Assembly: GCF_020382885.2 (NCBI RefSeq)
Contig: NC_058511.1
Coordinates: 804,501 to 868,500, forward strand
Origin: Scatophagus argus
Taxonomy: Eukaryota; Chordata; Actinopteri; Scatophagidae
DNA length: 64,000 nucleotides
Reading direction: 5' to 3'
The translations under genes and the position numbers were made by a program. Positions within the stretch are counted from its first letter, which is position 1. Each line of letters starts with the position of its first letter. The notes under the pieces were generated by a model that saw only the letters and a program-made list of their open reading frames with translations, did no database searches and was not told where the DNA came from. This document shows positions 11,759 through 24,535 of the stretch, piece by piece.

Positions 11759-14700
11759 ATGGACTTCACTTACTTCTGGTTCATGGCCATGGCTCTGATG
11801 TTGATCCCTCAGCATCAAGGTAAACGCTCAGTATCTGTCTGTCTCTGCAGCTCCAGTTAGGGATCAATAAGCAATGGAAACATAAACGTTTGCTCAGTAA
11901 TAGTCACAAATGTGCACGTGTTGAAATCATTCAGCACTTTTTCTGCAGTCTGTAAAGCTTGAGCAAACATTTCTGTTTGAGCTGACTTTTGTTCTTTAAA
12001 TTAATTCCGCTTGTAGTTATCGTGGTGGTACTCCAAGATGTTAAATCCACATCTGCAGGATGGACTGGCACAGACGTTCAGGATTAAACACATCCTGATG
12101 ACTCTTACAGCTGAGTTTCCCCAAGCAACTCCAAAGCGTTTGCAGTGAAGCGTTGACAAATATTTATTTGATGGCTCACCATGGTCCTCTGTTCATGTTC
12201 CCCACGTGATTGTATTGAATTGTAAAAACCTTGTCTGGTTTTTCGCCTGCCACCATCAGGTCACCGTTTTGTCTGCTACTTTGACCTAAAACTGACATTT
12301 CCATCAGCCTCACCTTGTTTTGGGTGCCAAGTGGCACCACCAAAAATTGCATGTTTGGCCTCAGGCAATATATATTTTAAGATTTTGTGCTCAGAGGCAC
12401 AAAATACAAGAGGAGGTAATGGCAGCTTCTACAAATAGACGCAGCACCTGATTTATCACCGCAGGCTGCCCACCGCAGCTGCGAACTGAAATGCAGTGAG
12501 TGAGAAAAGTGAAATCTGTGACACAAACAGGGAAAGAGACAGGAAGTTCATAAATGCATTATTTTGCCATGAAAGAGCAACAACTCATATTTATCCTTCA
12601 AAGCTCAGTGCAACTTCAGTGCAAAAAGACTGAAGCGTGCATTAATTTAAAAAAAATCCTTTATGATCAGAAACAATCCAGTCAAAAGCTGAAAATATTT
12701 CCTCTTCTTGCTTTAAAGTGATGCCATATTGTGTGTATAAATACCTCCATCAGTCTTGTTGAAGGAATGGTGAGCAACAACCAGTCGAGTGCTCAGGTTT
12801 TCCCCTTAAAAACCCCCTCTGAACAGGAAGGAAATCCTCAGAAGGAGCCACGGTGGAGGGGCTGATCACTGAAATCAGTTCCAGTAGTGACAAGCTGAAA
12901 TGGTTTGAAATCTTCAGTTTACACTAGAAAACATCTTTGGTAGTGAATTTTTAAGAGTTCAAAGGCTGTCGGAATAAGATGCGAGGGCAGGCCAGTACGT
13001 CACCTCAGGGAAGGTGCATTGTTGCTTAAGATGATCTAGTCATTTTAAAGAGGGCTTGTGCTTTATCATCCTGTCTACCGTCAGGCCACTCATTTCCTCT
13101 TGTTTGTGCTCATTACGGTCACAGGGAGATACTTATCACAGAGATGAAATACCGACATTGTTGTGTAACACCAAGCAGGCAGATGTCACCTCCATCAGGT
13201 TAAAGAAACATTTGTAGAGTCGAGTCTTACATGCCTCAGAGGAATCCACAAGCACCGCTCTGTCAACATCTCTCCTATAAATTTTTTTTCTGTGATTCAG
13301 GAGACCAAACCCAAGTAAAATGAATGTTAGAAACATTTTACAGCCTTTGGGGTAAATGTAATACAAACTGTTGGCATCTAGGCTTCATCGCGACTTCCTC
13401 TGCTGTGCTGAGGAGCAGAAATGGTTGATTTACAGCTTAAGTATGCAAACAAAAAACGAGAAGCTGCTTTCACATTTCATTAGTAGAGGATGAGTGGATT
13501 TCTGCAGCCTTCAACTTCTTTACCTCTAACCACAGTTTGCATGTCTGCCTCCATCTGACTTTCCAGGTCTGTTGGACCACACCTGTTGTGCTCTTAAACA
13601 TGTATTCTCTGATTTTCTGTTGTGAATCTGAGCGCACCACGTGCTGGGAGAGGCACTCTTCCTCCGGGGTTCTTCATCTTACCTGGGCTTCTGTTTAGAG
13701 AGTTTTGGGCGAGTTTTTCCTCATTTGAATCGAGGGTCAAAGAACCCAGCGTGTTGTATAATCGTAAAGCCACTTGCGGCAAATAGTGATTTATGATATG
13801 ATTAGTTGTGTAAATAAAAACCTGACTTTCCTTTTACTCTTCTCTCTCTGGTTTCCTGGTGGTTCACACCTCCCTTTTTCTCCTTTCTCCACAATCTTTA
13901 CCACTTTGTTATTCTTAATCTATGCTGCTTGTTTTCAGGCCATCGTGTGTCACGGCCAGACATCTGAGGCCTATTAGGGTTAGCTGCAAAAACCAGAGCT
14001 TTAAAATCACAAGACAACACCAAAGTGTCTTTCTTTATACAGCTTGGACACCAAATAAAACCTAACAGCCCATGTAATTACAGGAACGGCTGACTGACCT
14101 GAGGAAATATGTCTTATAACACAATCTGTGAGTCTTGATGTCCTAACTTTTTTAAAACCCTCTTTATCCAGACACCTCAAATCAAAGCAGTCTATCCCAG
14201 GGTTGTCAGTCGACAACAACTGGGGAGTCAACTGTCCACATCAATGAGACACCCTTTAAGCACAGTTCCGAAAGCGGCAATACTGATAGCTAAACCCGTA
14301 CCCTAACTGTCCATTCATAGATTAGCAACCACAACTTGGCATGTGAGCTATAGCGCCTGAGAGATTCTTTTCACGTGCAGAGTATGAAATAGTCTTAAAA
14401 CATGCAAGCAAAGTGGAAAAAGTTGATTAAACATCTGCCAGGTCTGATGTAAGTTAGCCTTAAGGTACTCCTGAGGCTGAGAGTTAGCATATCATTACTG
14501 CTTATGCATGTGGGAGTAAGATTATATTATATCAGACTATCAGAGTTTAGGCTAACACTAGTTTGGCTCTTTGTACTCCTGCCAATCTCAGTTCATAAGA
14601 TAGTGTTACTTTTGTGTTCTTCGTCCGAGGGTGAACAGTCCAGTAAACATCCAAACAGAATTACATCGGAATGACTGGACTAGCAACCGTTAACCACAAG

Positions 14701-17700
14701 AACAACACTGCTTCCTCTTCTCTCACATCAATCAGCTGAAGCTAGCGTTAGCATGTCTGCAATCAGGTCTGCACTTGTTCATGAAGAGTTGAACCCTCGA
14801 TAAATTTGTGTAATTAATTAGCTAGTTTGATAACGTGTTGTGGAGATAACTGGGCTGTTGCTCTGCTTGACGTTAGCTGAGCATTTTTACTAGCGTCAGC
14901 CACCACTCAGAGCAAAGGTTGGTGACTCAGCTGTGCTAATGTTGGTTTGGGAAGATGTTGTTGAGGTCAGCTGTGATGATTAAGCGTTGACTGCTTTGTG
15001 TGTATCTTTTGTATACTGAGCGCAGAATGAACACTAAAGGTTTCAGACTGTTCAAACAACAGATGAGTCTCTTGGTTTTAATGCAGTTCTGCAGTTTTTG
15101 AGAAATCAGTCGTTTTCAAATTGCAGTCTGTGTCCTCCAGGAAGTACTTTATTTTCATTATAATTTCATCCTTTAGCAACACAATAACAGCTTGTATAAA
15201 TGTTTTGGTCATGAGTTTCATACTCGTTCTTTATCTCAAAGTTCTCATCAGATGGTAGACCCTTAGAGAAATTCTTATCAGATGATAATTTGTCGGTCCT
15301 TGGGGTTTGATTTTCCTGAGCTGCGATGGAAACAGTTTGTGGACATGTGAAGCCCATTAGGACATTTAGTGGTATGTCATATTGAGCCATGAAAATAAAA
15401 ATAATTTGACTTGACCTGAAAAAAATAAACATTTGTGCGGCAGAAATATGCTTTGTGTTCGCCTGGCCTCCATTGGAGGTAGATACTACAACCTTTGACC
15501 TTAACACTAAAATGGCTTCCCCATGTTGGAGATCAACTGGGAGTTCAGAAGTGTCTTCCTCCCTTCAGACCAGTCCAGTTTTTCCAGCCTGTCTGGGGAT
15601 TCAAACTGGAGACATTTGGGTTTAAATAGCTCTGAATTAGGCAGAGAGTTTACACTGGCTATAACGCTGGCCTCAGCACCTTTATTACCTCCCAGGAAAC
15701 CTGAGTCCACCAAGGCTAGAACAACACAATGGATGTGAAATGCTCGGCAGCGTGTTTAAACTCTTTGTCTGCTTGCACGGTCACACTGAATCTATGGTTC
15801 TTCTACCTGCAGAGTGCCAGTCCAAACAGCCAGCTCAGGGATTAGGCAGCTCATCCGCTTGTATAATGTCAGATATTGTCAAACCCTGTGGAGCCGGGCA
15901 GACGCTCTCATAACAGGGCAAGAAATTAAATTCTGGCTTGGCAGTCTCTAAACAATGTAGGTTTGGCCTCTTGAGGTTTCCCACTTTTTCATTTTTTTCT
16001 GGAGCCACAGATGCAGACATTAGCATGAACACTTGCACATGTACACTTATGGGCACCAGCACTACAAGACCAGAAAACACTAAAAGAAATTATGAGAGCA
16101 GGAAGCATGCATTGGTATGAGGGCTGCTTGGAGGGTTGAATGGGTGCCAGACAGGAACGACCAGGATACCAGTGTGTGTTTAAGTCTATAAAGTATAACT
16201 CATTGCCTTTAGCCAGGAAACAACTTTGAGCATACAGTCTGATGTCACATTCACTCCCATAGAAAAGGAGGCTGGCATTCACGTTAGGGTTTGGACCAAA
16301 TGGAAAGTAATGGCAGCCAAAACTTTGTCTTCAGCGACAACTGCAATAAAAAACATTGCTGTGATTGTGTGTGATTGTTGTTAGCAGCGTGATTCCACTC
16401 CAGCTTGAGTTTCACCAAATTCCTGTCAAGATTTATTATTTTTTTCTAGTTGGCTCAGTGAAGATCAAATACCTTCATAATTTGGTTCAACACAACACGG
16501 CTTTCTGTAACCATGGGGCCAGTGTTATTATATGTGGTTTCTCTCCTCCTGACATCCACTAACAGACCATGAATATAAACTTAAGGGTCTGTGGTGTTTG
16601 TTTTAGCATATTTGTTGTCTTTTTTATCAGTGCTGCCTCCAAGCTGTACCCTGAGCAATACTGGCTGTAGCGAATCCACGGGTGGATCTGAATGGACGAT
16701 GTTTGCTCTTCACATACTGTGGTCTGTTTGTGGTCTGGGAGAAACAGGTGCTCCGTAAAGCAAAAGCAGTTATCAGCCAATCTGACCGTGAATTCACTGA
16801 GATTCCCTCAGGTCATGTGTTGTAACGACAAGTCCTTCATTACTTCTGCGATCAGGCTACAATATAAACCTGCTGCTCATTGTTTCCATGTGTTGATCGG
16901 TTGCATCTGAAACATAACTACCTTCCCTGTGAGTTCTGGAGCTGTGTGTATAGACTGGCAGTCGCTTCAGTCCTCATCCAAGTAACACGACTGTACGACT
17001 GCAGTCAGTAGTCAAAGCTGAGCAGAGTATCTGCTGCGGCCAAGTCGTATCTGAGGTTCGCCCTGCTTACCGGAGCAGCGAACAACGTTTCCCTTGTTTA
17101 GGACCCTTATGGGATGGGAATGATTGTTCCAGGTATTAGTCGAACCCTCAGGTGTTAGCAGGTGATGAAGGACTTTTACTGGTGCATTTTAACATGGCCG
17201 TACTGGTACTTTCACTCCAGGGTATGAGTACTAACTCCACCTCTGTCCTTTTGAACTACTGGGAATAGAATGAGTGTAAAACCGATCTGGTCCTTTAACA
17301 TCTGAAAACAATGAGCGCCATGCGTGCTGTAAATCTGCAAACACACACACACACACACACCCTCACGCCTGCACATACTTATAAAGATGTCGTGTGCCAG
17401 TTTATTCTCTGCAGTCAAACTGCAGCCACAAGTTTATGAAATCATTCATTTAGTGAATCGCTGTTGCCTCTGTGGTTGAGCTTCCTGTTAGTGTCATGCT
17501 GTACTTAGTGACCACGAGGGGTGGAACAAGCAAGAGGAGGTTTTCTTGTCCACTTTTTATAATTACGGGCACATTTTGATAATTATTATTTAATTATCCA
17601 TAAACCTTTACAAGTGTTTTTTCCTTCTTGCTCATCGTGTGTCTGTGAACACCAAGGCACAAGCTGTCAGCACTTGGGCCTTGAGTTTTGATTTTTTATT

Positions 17701-18177
17701 TTCTAGCCACGTTTAGGAAACGCTGAGATGTGTTCCATGTTTCACAGTGCGCCGTGACCTCTGACTAATCATGTTGGTGATTGAGCAATCGATGCTCTTG
17801 TACTTTCGATATTGTTGGGAACCCAAAGTGTCCACTTTCAGCTTGGTGTCCTGGGATTCTTGTTGCACTGATGTCAGACTGCTTAGAGTGTTTTATAATA
17901 ACAGCTTGTTTGGAAACTTTACACGAGTAACAACCTTGAATGTTTGATTCTCTGGGACACAGCAATATGACGGACAGCCCTGCACCAAGTATGGTGAGAA
18001 GAGGTGTTATTTTGTGCCTGTGTGTGAATCATGTAAATCCCTCTTTAGACGCCCAAACGTCCCCCCTGTGTGCACTGAGAGCAGGATCAAAGGCTGTCTG
18101 TAGGCTCTGCGGGCTTTATGAGCCCTCTGAGTGTTTGCGTGTGCTTATTTAATATGTACATGTGTGCAGGTAAGCCT

Positions 18178-18212
<35 letters not shown>

Positions 18213-21200
18213 CAGGAGGAGAGTTACTGTTGTTTCTATGCCTGTGAGGTGCTCAAGCTCAAAAGTCAACCACGTGTCCAATATTGTAGTTTGTGATGGC
18301 ACACGACAACACCAGAGTCTGCAGCCGTGGAAACATCTCGGTGAGGAGGTACTCTGAGCTCTCTGCCTCAACAAGTCGGATCTGGAGATCCATCATACAT
18401 TTATTCAGCTAGCAGGTTAAAACACACTATCTGTCCACACCTTCCTGGGTTTTCTCTGTAGATTTCAAAAATAATTTCCACATTCCCTCTTAAATGGTCA
18501 AGGCCACCGGTTTGTTGCTTCTTCTTCTTCTTCTTCTTTTTCCTTGAGATTTACTAGCAGTTGGTAAACAACTTGTTTGCAATGTGTACTTTTTCTACTC
18601 TGTTTATTACAGCTAGGGATAACGTAGCCTGTACTGTCAACTACTGAAACTGAGTTTATTCGCTCACCCTTCCTCCTACCTGTTCACTCACAGCATGTAG
18701 ACCACCTGCAGTAGACCCTGGGAGCAGGATTAACTATTGTCTAATCTTGTTGTTGATCTCACACACGTGACCTTGTTGTCCAGCTGGTGTCTGCCATCAC
18801 ATTGCTGGACAATAGAAGAAAAGATTAATGGGATGAAAAGCGAGAGTATCGTTCAGGTTATTACAGTTCATCCTGAGGGGAGTCGTGTCCGTCCATCCAA
18901 TGTCAGATGAATATTTGATGCCAAACCAGAAGTGTAAGCCTGTTGTTGTGTCATTAGGACACACACCCTGTGGGCCCAGGGGTCAACAACAGAGCTGACA
19001 GTAAACCAGTGGTCATATGGTTTTTGTGGGGCCCTCTGGTGCAACTGGAGTGTGAGTGTTATGTTTAAACAGAGCTGTAATATTTCCCAAGGAAATCTGG
19101 CTAAGAAGCCTATTTTGGGACCAAACCTTGAACAGCGATGAAGAAAACTAAATGTAAGAATGACTTTAAAGATAATTTGATTATTTACAGGAACATGAGC
19201 CAAGCAGGGACTGTTATAAACACAGTTTAGTTAATTTAATCAAATCAATTTAAGAGTCACTAGACACCTGTTAAATACTCTTTAAACATGTGTACTTTAT
19301 GATACAGCAAGAGACATATAATATATATTTCCATAATATGTCAAATACGTATCCTCTTCTTTGACTCTCCAGCCTCCACTTTCTCTGTTATGGGCCCCAC
19401 AGTGGAGGAGGGCCCCCTGCTGCAGCTCACCCACACAGCCCACCGGCGTGAGAAACGCTGCTCCTGCGAGAACCAGAAAGACAAGGAATGTATTTTCTTC
19501 TGCCACATTGGCATCGTCTGGGTCAACACCCCGAGGTGAGTCTACTGTCAGCAAGCGGTGTTGGCGCTGCAGCATGGGGATCGGGGTTACAGTTTTAAAA
19601 CATGATGATTAAACAAACCAGAGTAGTCGGTGATGTGCCTGAAAGCTCACAGGGTGGACAACCTTCCCCCTGCAGCAGCAGCTCGGCGTCCTCTGGGGGA
19701 GGATGGGAGGCGTTCGGTTCAACACTGAGAAACAACAGCTTACAGGATTACAAGAAAAGTCTGTTGTTAGTATATAAAAACACGATAAATAATTGACTAA
19801 ACTGAAATACTCAACTGGAGAGTCTAACTTTCAGGTAAGAAATGAGGTGATTATCTTCTGAATGGAAGCTTTTTGACTATAAACCCCAGAGTCAATATGT
19901 ATAAATCGCCTGCCCTCTAATAGGAGCCAGGCGCAATCGGTAGCAATTAACTTCATTTTAATTCAGTATGCACAAGAAATGAGTGAGCAGTTAGATGTGG
20001 TGGAGCTAATAAGAAAGCACCTTCCCTAACGAAGGGTAATTTCTACCGTGTTTCCTCTCGCTGCTTCTAAATAGCCTCTTTTAACCCTTTAAGGAGACCA
20101 GAAAGAGTCTGAAATCGCTGCGGTCAGACCCTCATCTGCCCACAACCACTTAACTCCTTAGTGCCGAGTCTGAGAGCTTCACCAGCTCAGCTCACATTAA
20201 AGTGTTGGCCTGGGGTCTCAGTGAGCACATAAAGCCCTTCATAATCACAAGGTTGTTAAAACTGACTTTATTTTGTTGTTTTCATTGTTCCTTTTTGAAA
20301 GTATGAGCTGTTTCGAGAAATTTAACCAACCTACACTCCGAAAACGTGTGCCCACATTCGAGATTAATTAACTCGAGAGGGAGAAAAAGTCACCGAAATG
20401 GCTTCCAGAGATGAGCCAAAAACAGCTCGTGCAGACCCTCTCACTAAGCCTCAGATTGTTAGTTTAGTCTAAACATAGCAGCGTGGTAAAACGCCACCGT
20501 CCTGCCTCCATCATAAAGTCGTTTTTAAACGGCGTGGCAGTTCCCATCATCGCTAACTGCACTACTAAACCACCTCCAGCTCCTGAGAGCAGCACATCCT
20601 GCTCAGGCGCCGTTTAGCTTCAGATACGTCAACAAACCTCACACCCAAAATCGAGGGAGTCCTGTTAGTTACACACACGGAAACAAAACCAAACTGTTAA
20701 ACTGTAACATCGTTTCAGTGCAAATATTATTTTTAAATCTGACATACACACACATTTGTGTTTCATGGATTTGTTTCTGCAGATTTTCACTCTCGCAAGT
20801 GTAAAAATAAATGAAATTCCTCAGCCATCCAAAAAGGCTGCGATCCAAACTGAAGGCTAAAAGCTGACAGACATCACTATCAGGTCTGAACGTGAACTCT
20901 GGCTGACAGCGAGCCTCCAGCAGGTTCACCAGGCAGTTTACAGAACAGCTGATATTTGCTGCACATCCAAAGCAGCTTCAAGCCCGACGTGATTTTGATT
21001 CTTCATCTTCACAGCCTGATTCAGACGTTGCTGTGACCTCTGATTGTGTCACCGTTTGATTTTCCCACATATGACTGACTTTCTCTGTAAGCACCGCCCA
21101 CATTCACACGAAGCCCCGCCCGTTCAGGGTGTGGATACAGATCGCTCAGTCAGTCGGACAGGCACAGGTGTCAGTGCACTCGCCCAGTGATGAGGTGGAC

Positions 21201-22531
21201 TGTCACATGACGCACTCTGCAGGTGCATCACTGACACCCAGCCAGCCAGAGTTCACATTCAGACCTGATAGTGATGTCTGGAGTCCAGAGTCCAGCAGCG
21301 CTGAGGCACAGTGGAGCCATGACTCAAGACAGTTTGACATAAAAGCTGCAGGAGGAGAATCGGAGCTCCTGTGGACGTGAGGCGACAGAAGCTGTGATGG
21401 AGGACAGTGGAGAGCAGACGAGGCTGCGAGGTGGAAGGGTCGCGTTTTGTCGGGGGCCACAAAGTGGAAACGAGAGCCAGATGTTCTTAACCTTCCAACA
21501 ATGTGATTCTCGTAAAACCACTTGTCAAACTCAGTCCAACTGCTTGTCCCCGACTCCATATGTTTGACACCAGTGATGCATTTTATTTTTAGTTTTTTCT
21601 TTGTTTTTAAGGTTTGTCCTTGTTATGTCACAGATGTCAGGCTGTGAAGCCTCTGGAATCTGCTGGCAGTCGTCCCTGTGGTGTGGTTAGGCCCACCTCT
21701 GATCCAGCAGTGGGTGTCTTAAAGCTGCTGAGAGTCCAGTCTCCACTAAATGTCAAACCATCGCTTTAAAGACACGACAAAATGCTTAGAAACACTGAGG
21801 CTTTGTTAAACTTTGCTGAGTCGTGTCCTTTCATCATTACAGTAAAGGTGCTGAGTACGAGGCCTGATTATCATCATCAGACAATTTTCAAGATTAATCA
21901 TTGAGTGTATAAAATGTTAAATACTTGTGAGGAAGTGCACGTCCCAGTCTCCCTGAGCCCAAACTCATGTCTTCATATGTCTTCTATTGTCCAACCAACG
22001 GTCCAAAATGGAAGCTTTCAGAAGCTTAAACCTGCAAATGTTTGATGTTTTTCATTGACAAATGACTGAAAACATTGATCAATTACCAAATTAGTTGGTG
22101 AAACAGGCGGCTGACCCACAGTAACCACCAACAGACAGAATTCACAGAAGAGATGAAAATATGGAGGCTCTGAACGCCTCACACTGCGGTCAGCGAGGTG
22201 TTTCATGGTGACCCTGTCTGTCTTCCAGCCACGTGGTTCCATATGGATTTGGTTCAGTCCGACTGAGGAGGGACCTCAGCCGCTGCCTCTGCACGCGCTC
22301 AGAGGACGCCGAGTGTTTGAGCTTCTGCTCCGTCCACACAGAGTGAGGATACACACACTCACACACACCCACACACACTCACACACACACGACTCATGCT
22401 GCTCCTCTTCCTTGTCTGTCTTCAGTGGGGGAGACGCTGTGGTGACGAGGAGGACTGACAAACGGTTGAAGAGACGCAGGGGTGCATTCTGGGAAACAAG
22501 GAGCCAACACGCCCTCAAACAGCAGACCTGA
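11759..22531 (+). CDS. Endothelin preproprotein (four coding exons)
   Basis: Coding exons are 11759-11819, 19373-19535, 22229-22342 and 22426-22531. Phases (1, 2, 2) join in one frame to about 147 residues. The product is a secreted precursor of a vasoactive peptide acting on endothelin G-protein-coupled receptors. Residues 1-20 form a hydrophobic signal peptide. RREKR (45-49) is a furin-type site. The mature 21-mer (50-70) starts [11 protein letters not shown] and ends CHIGIVW, with Cys 1, 3, 11 and 15 spaced as in all endothelins. Trp70-Val71 is the expected endothelin-converting-enzyme site. [10 protein letters not shown] and a dibasic-rich segment follow, then the endothelin-like repeat [15 protein letters not shown] (94-108). 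Human precursors are longer (EDN2 178, EDN1 212 residues). Which paralogue this is (edn1, edn2 or another) cannot be settled here; HVVPYG resembles EDN1. Mature position 18 is Gly rather than Asp. Untranslated exons were not located. Confidence 0.92.
17341..17360. repeat. (AC)n microsatellite
   Basis: Ten uninterrupted AC dinucleotides in endothelin intron 1. Confidence 0.95.
18181..18210. repeat. (TG)n microsatellite
   Basis: Fifteen uninterrupted TG dinucleotides in endothelin intron 1. Confidence 0.95.
19536..22228 (+). other. Endothelin intron 2
   Basis: This 2.7-kb GT-AG intron holds a long-spaced inverted repeat (20869-20905 and 21243-21279) and no other recognisable element. Confidence 0.8.
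20869..21279. repeat. Inverted repeat pair, 37-bp arms, in endothelin intron 2
   Basis: Arm 1 is 20869-20905 and arm 2 is 21243-21279. Arm 2 is the reverse complement of arm 1 with a single mismatch; the spacer is about 337 bases. It could be the terminal repeats of a small transposon or a snap-back duplication. No flanking target duplication was noted. Confidence 0.8.
22346..22391. repeat. CA-rich simple sequence in endothelin intron 3
   Basis: Interrupted (CA)n fills most of the short 83-base intron between the last two coding exons. Confidence 0.9.
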
Positions 22532-24104
22532 GTGAGAGGAGGCTCCGCGGTCCCATCAGAGACGACACAAACAGACCTGATCGTTGTGTGTACAGTGTAT
22601 GTAGTGAAGTACTGGACAGGAGCTGCTCTGATCCAACCCGCGACCCCTCTGCTCCCAGACCGTCTCAGCTCCTCTGTAGCACTGAGAGACAGGAAGTTAA
22701 CACGGCCTGGTGGAAAGAAAGACCCTGAAACCTACAACATTTTGGTATTTTAATCGTATATTCTTAAAGTGCGTCAGAGCTCTGAAAGCCTCTCCTCCAC
22801 ACGGAGGAGGCATCCACATGTGACTCTGCAGTCACATTCTGTCATCTGTTGGCCGCCAAAAATCCCAAGAATAATTTAGACCGAAAAATCCAAAGTAATA
22901 TGTGAACCAAGTCAAAACTCATATAAAAGAAAAGCCATAATCCTGCAAACTGAGGCGTAGTCCTCAGCTGGCTGTCATATTAAGTTCAAAATATGTCTTA
23001 ATCTTATATTACTGACTGTAAAGTAGCTGTCCTACATTACAGTACAACTAAAAATACATTAATGTAATTTTACTAATTTGTACTTGAAATATTCCAACGT
23101 TTTGTAATGAAATATGTTTGAAATTCCACCTCTGTGCATAAGATATTACAATCATTGGCACAAACTGTAACTTCATCTTGTAATTTGATGACTTTTTTTC
23201 TCAAATTAGCACAAAATGTTTGAACTTTATTCTCTAAATCTCAGAGGTACTGCAGTACATCCTCAGTGGTATCACTCAGTCTGTTGTGAGGTCACCTGCC
23301 CTTTCTCCAGAGGTAACCAGACTCACCTGAGGGGCCGTCTGCAGGTGACGCAGCCCCAAAAACCACGACACACTCGGTCCCTCCACTGGTTTTTCAGTAA
23401 AATTAAAATAAAATATTTGTATTTTCAAATGTATAAAACGTATGTGACATTTACTGACCTGATATCTGCCGATACTTTGCAGTGCAGTAAGTGTTAGCCG
23501 TGAAGTCCTGACTCTTCTGATGAAAGCGCAGTTTGATTTCAGAATTGAAATTTCTCAGCTGTTGCCGACGTGTCGGTGTGACGTCTCGACGGCAGGTGAA
23601 AGTTCAGGTGCCATGCAGTGCACCTGCATTACTTCCACCCCCACAGATCTGCACTCAGTGCTGAACTTCATTCCAGAGGCACAAATACAAACTCAGAAAG
23701 AGAACAGCTGACGTCCACAGGGAGGTCAAAGGTCGCGGGGAGCCCATCAGCCTCTCGGCGTCTCTTCAGCGGGACGAAGACGGGAGGCTGAAAGGCCTGG
23801 AGCTCCGCCTCATCAGCTCGTGTTGTTTTAAGCTCAGAATCTGAACGAACGCGCTCACCAATCAGACGGGTTTCAGCTTCATTCGTGCAGTTTGTGTTGC
23901 GCCGCACTCACGCAACAACGGAAAGCGATGGACTCGGACGAAGGCTGTTCTACGAACCTCCTCACAGTTAGACAGACGAGGGCAGTGGTTTCTTATCCGA
24001 GCCAAGTGAAACATTTGACGTTTTGTTCCAAAATGAAGCAGAAAAAACGAGTTGGGTCAGAGAAAAATGTCCAAGAAACATCACACTCATCGTGTTATTA
24101 AAGG

Positions 24105-24255
24105 AAGAGTTCACCCAAGAATGAAAGTTTGGTCATTATCTCCTCACCCCCGTGCTGATGGGAAGTTCTCTCCACGACACGTTTCTGGACCTTCACAGTA
24201 GGACGGCGTTCTGGACAAGCTGCATGGAGCCATTTTGTTTGCTGCAGCGTTGTTT
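24105..24255 (+). repeat. Dispersed fish repeat fragment ('agttcacccaagaatgaaag' type)
   Basis: The block opens 'agttcacccaagaatgaaag' and continues with ttggtcattatctcctcac. This resembles a motif I recall from dispersed DNA-transposon-like repeats of teleosts. The class is uncertain. Confidence 0.4.
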
Positions 24256-24317
24256 TATTCTGAAGCTCCAGAAACGTTTTGCAGAAACCTCACCAGACTC
24301 TCCATCAGCATGACGAG

Positions 24318-24535
24318 GAGACAAGACAACTTTATTTGTACAGCCCATTTTTACAAGCCGTTTGTCTCAAAGGGCTTTACATAACATCACAGCAACATCC
24401 TCTGCCCTTCGACCCTCACATGGACTGAGGAGAAACTCCCAGAAGAACCTTTAACAGGGAAACACTGGGAGGAAGCTCAGGGTGAGCAGCAGAGGAGGGA
24501 TCCCTCACCCAGGACGGGCAGGAAAGCAGTCAACA
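24318..24535 (+). repeat. Dispersed repeat fragment ('tttatttgtacagcccattt' type)
   Basis: It runs from an AACTTTATTTGTACAGCCC start through 'caaagggctttacataacat' and gagaaactccc to 'gagggatccctcacccagga'. This block order belongs to a very common fish interspersed repeat. It is non-coding; the family name is not certain. Confidence 0.6.

Larger units (their letters stand above)
11820..19372 (+). other. Endothelin intron 1
   Basis: This 7.5-kb GT-AG intron separates the signal-peptide exon from the mature-peptide exon. It contains (AC)n at 17341-17360 and (TG)n at 18181-18210, and no exon I could support. It may hold regulatory elements, but none is evident by eye. Confidence 0.8.
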
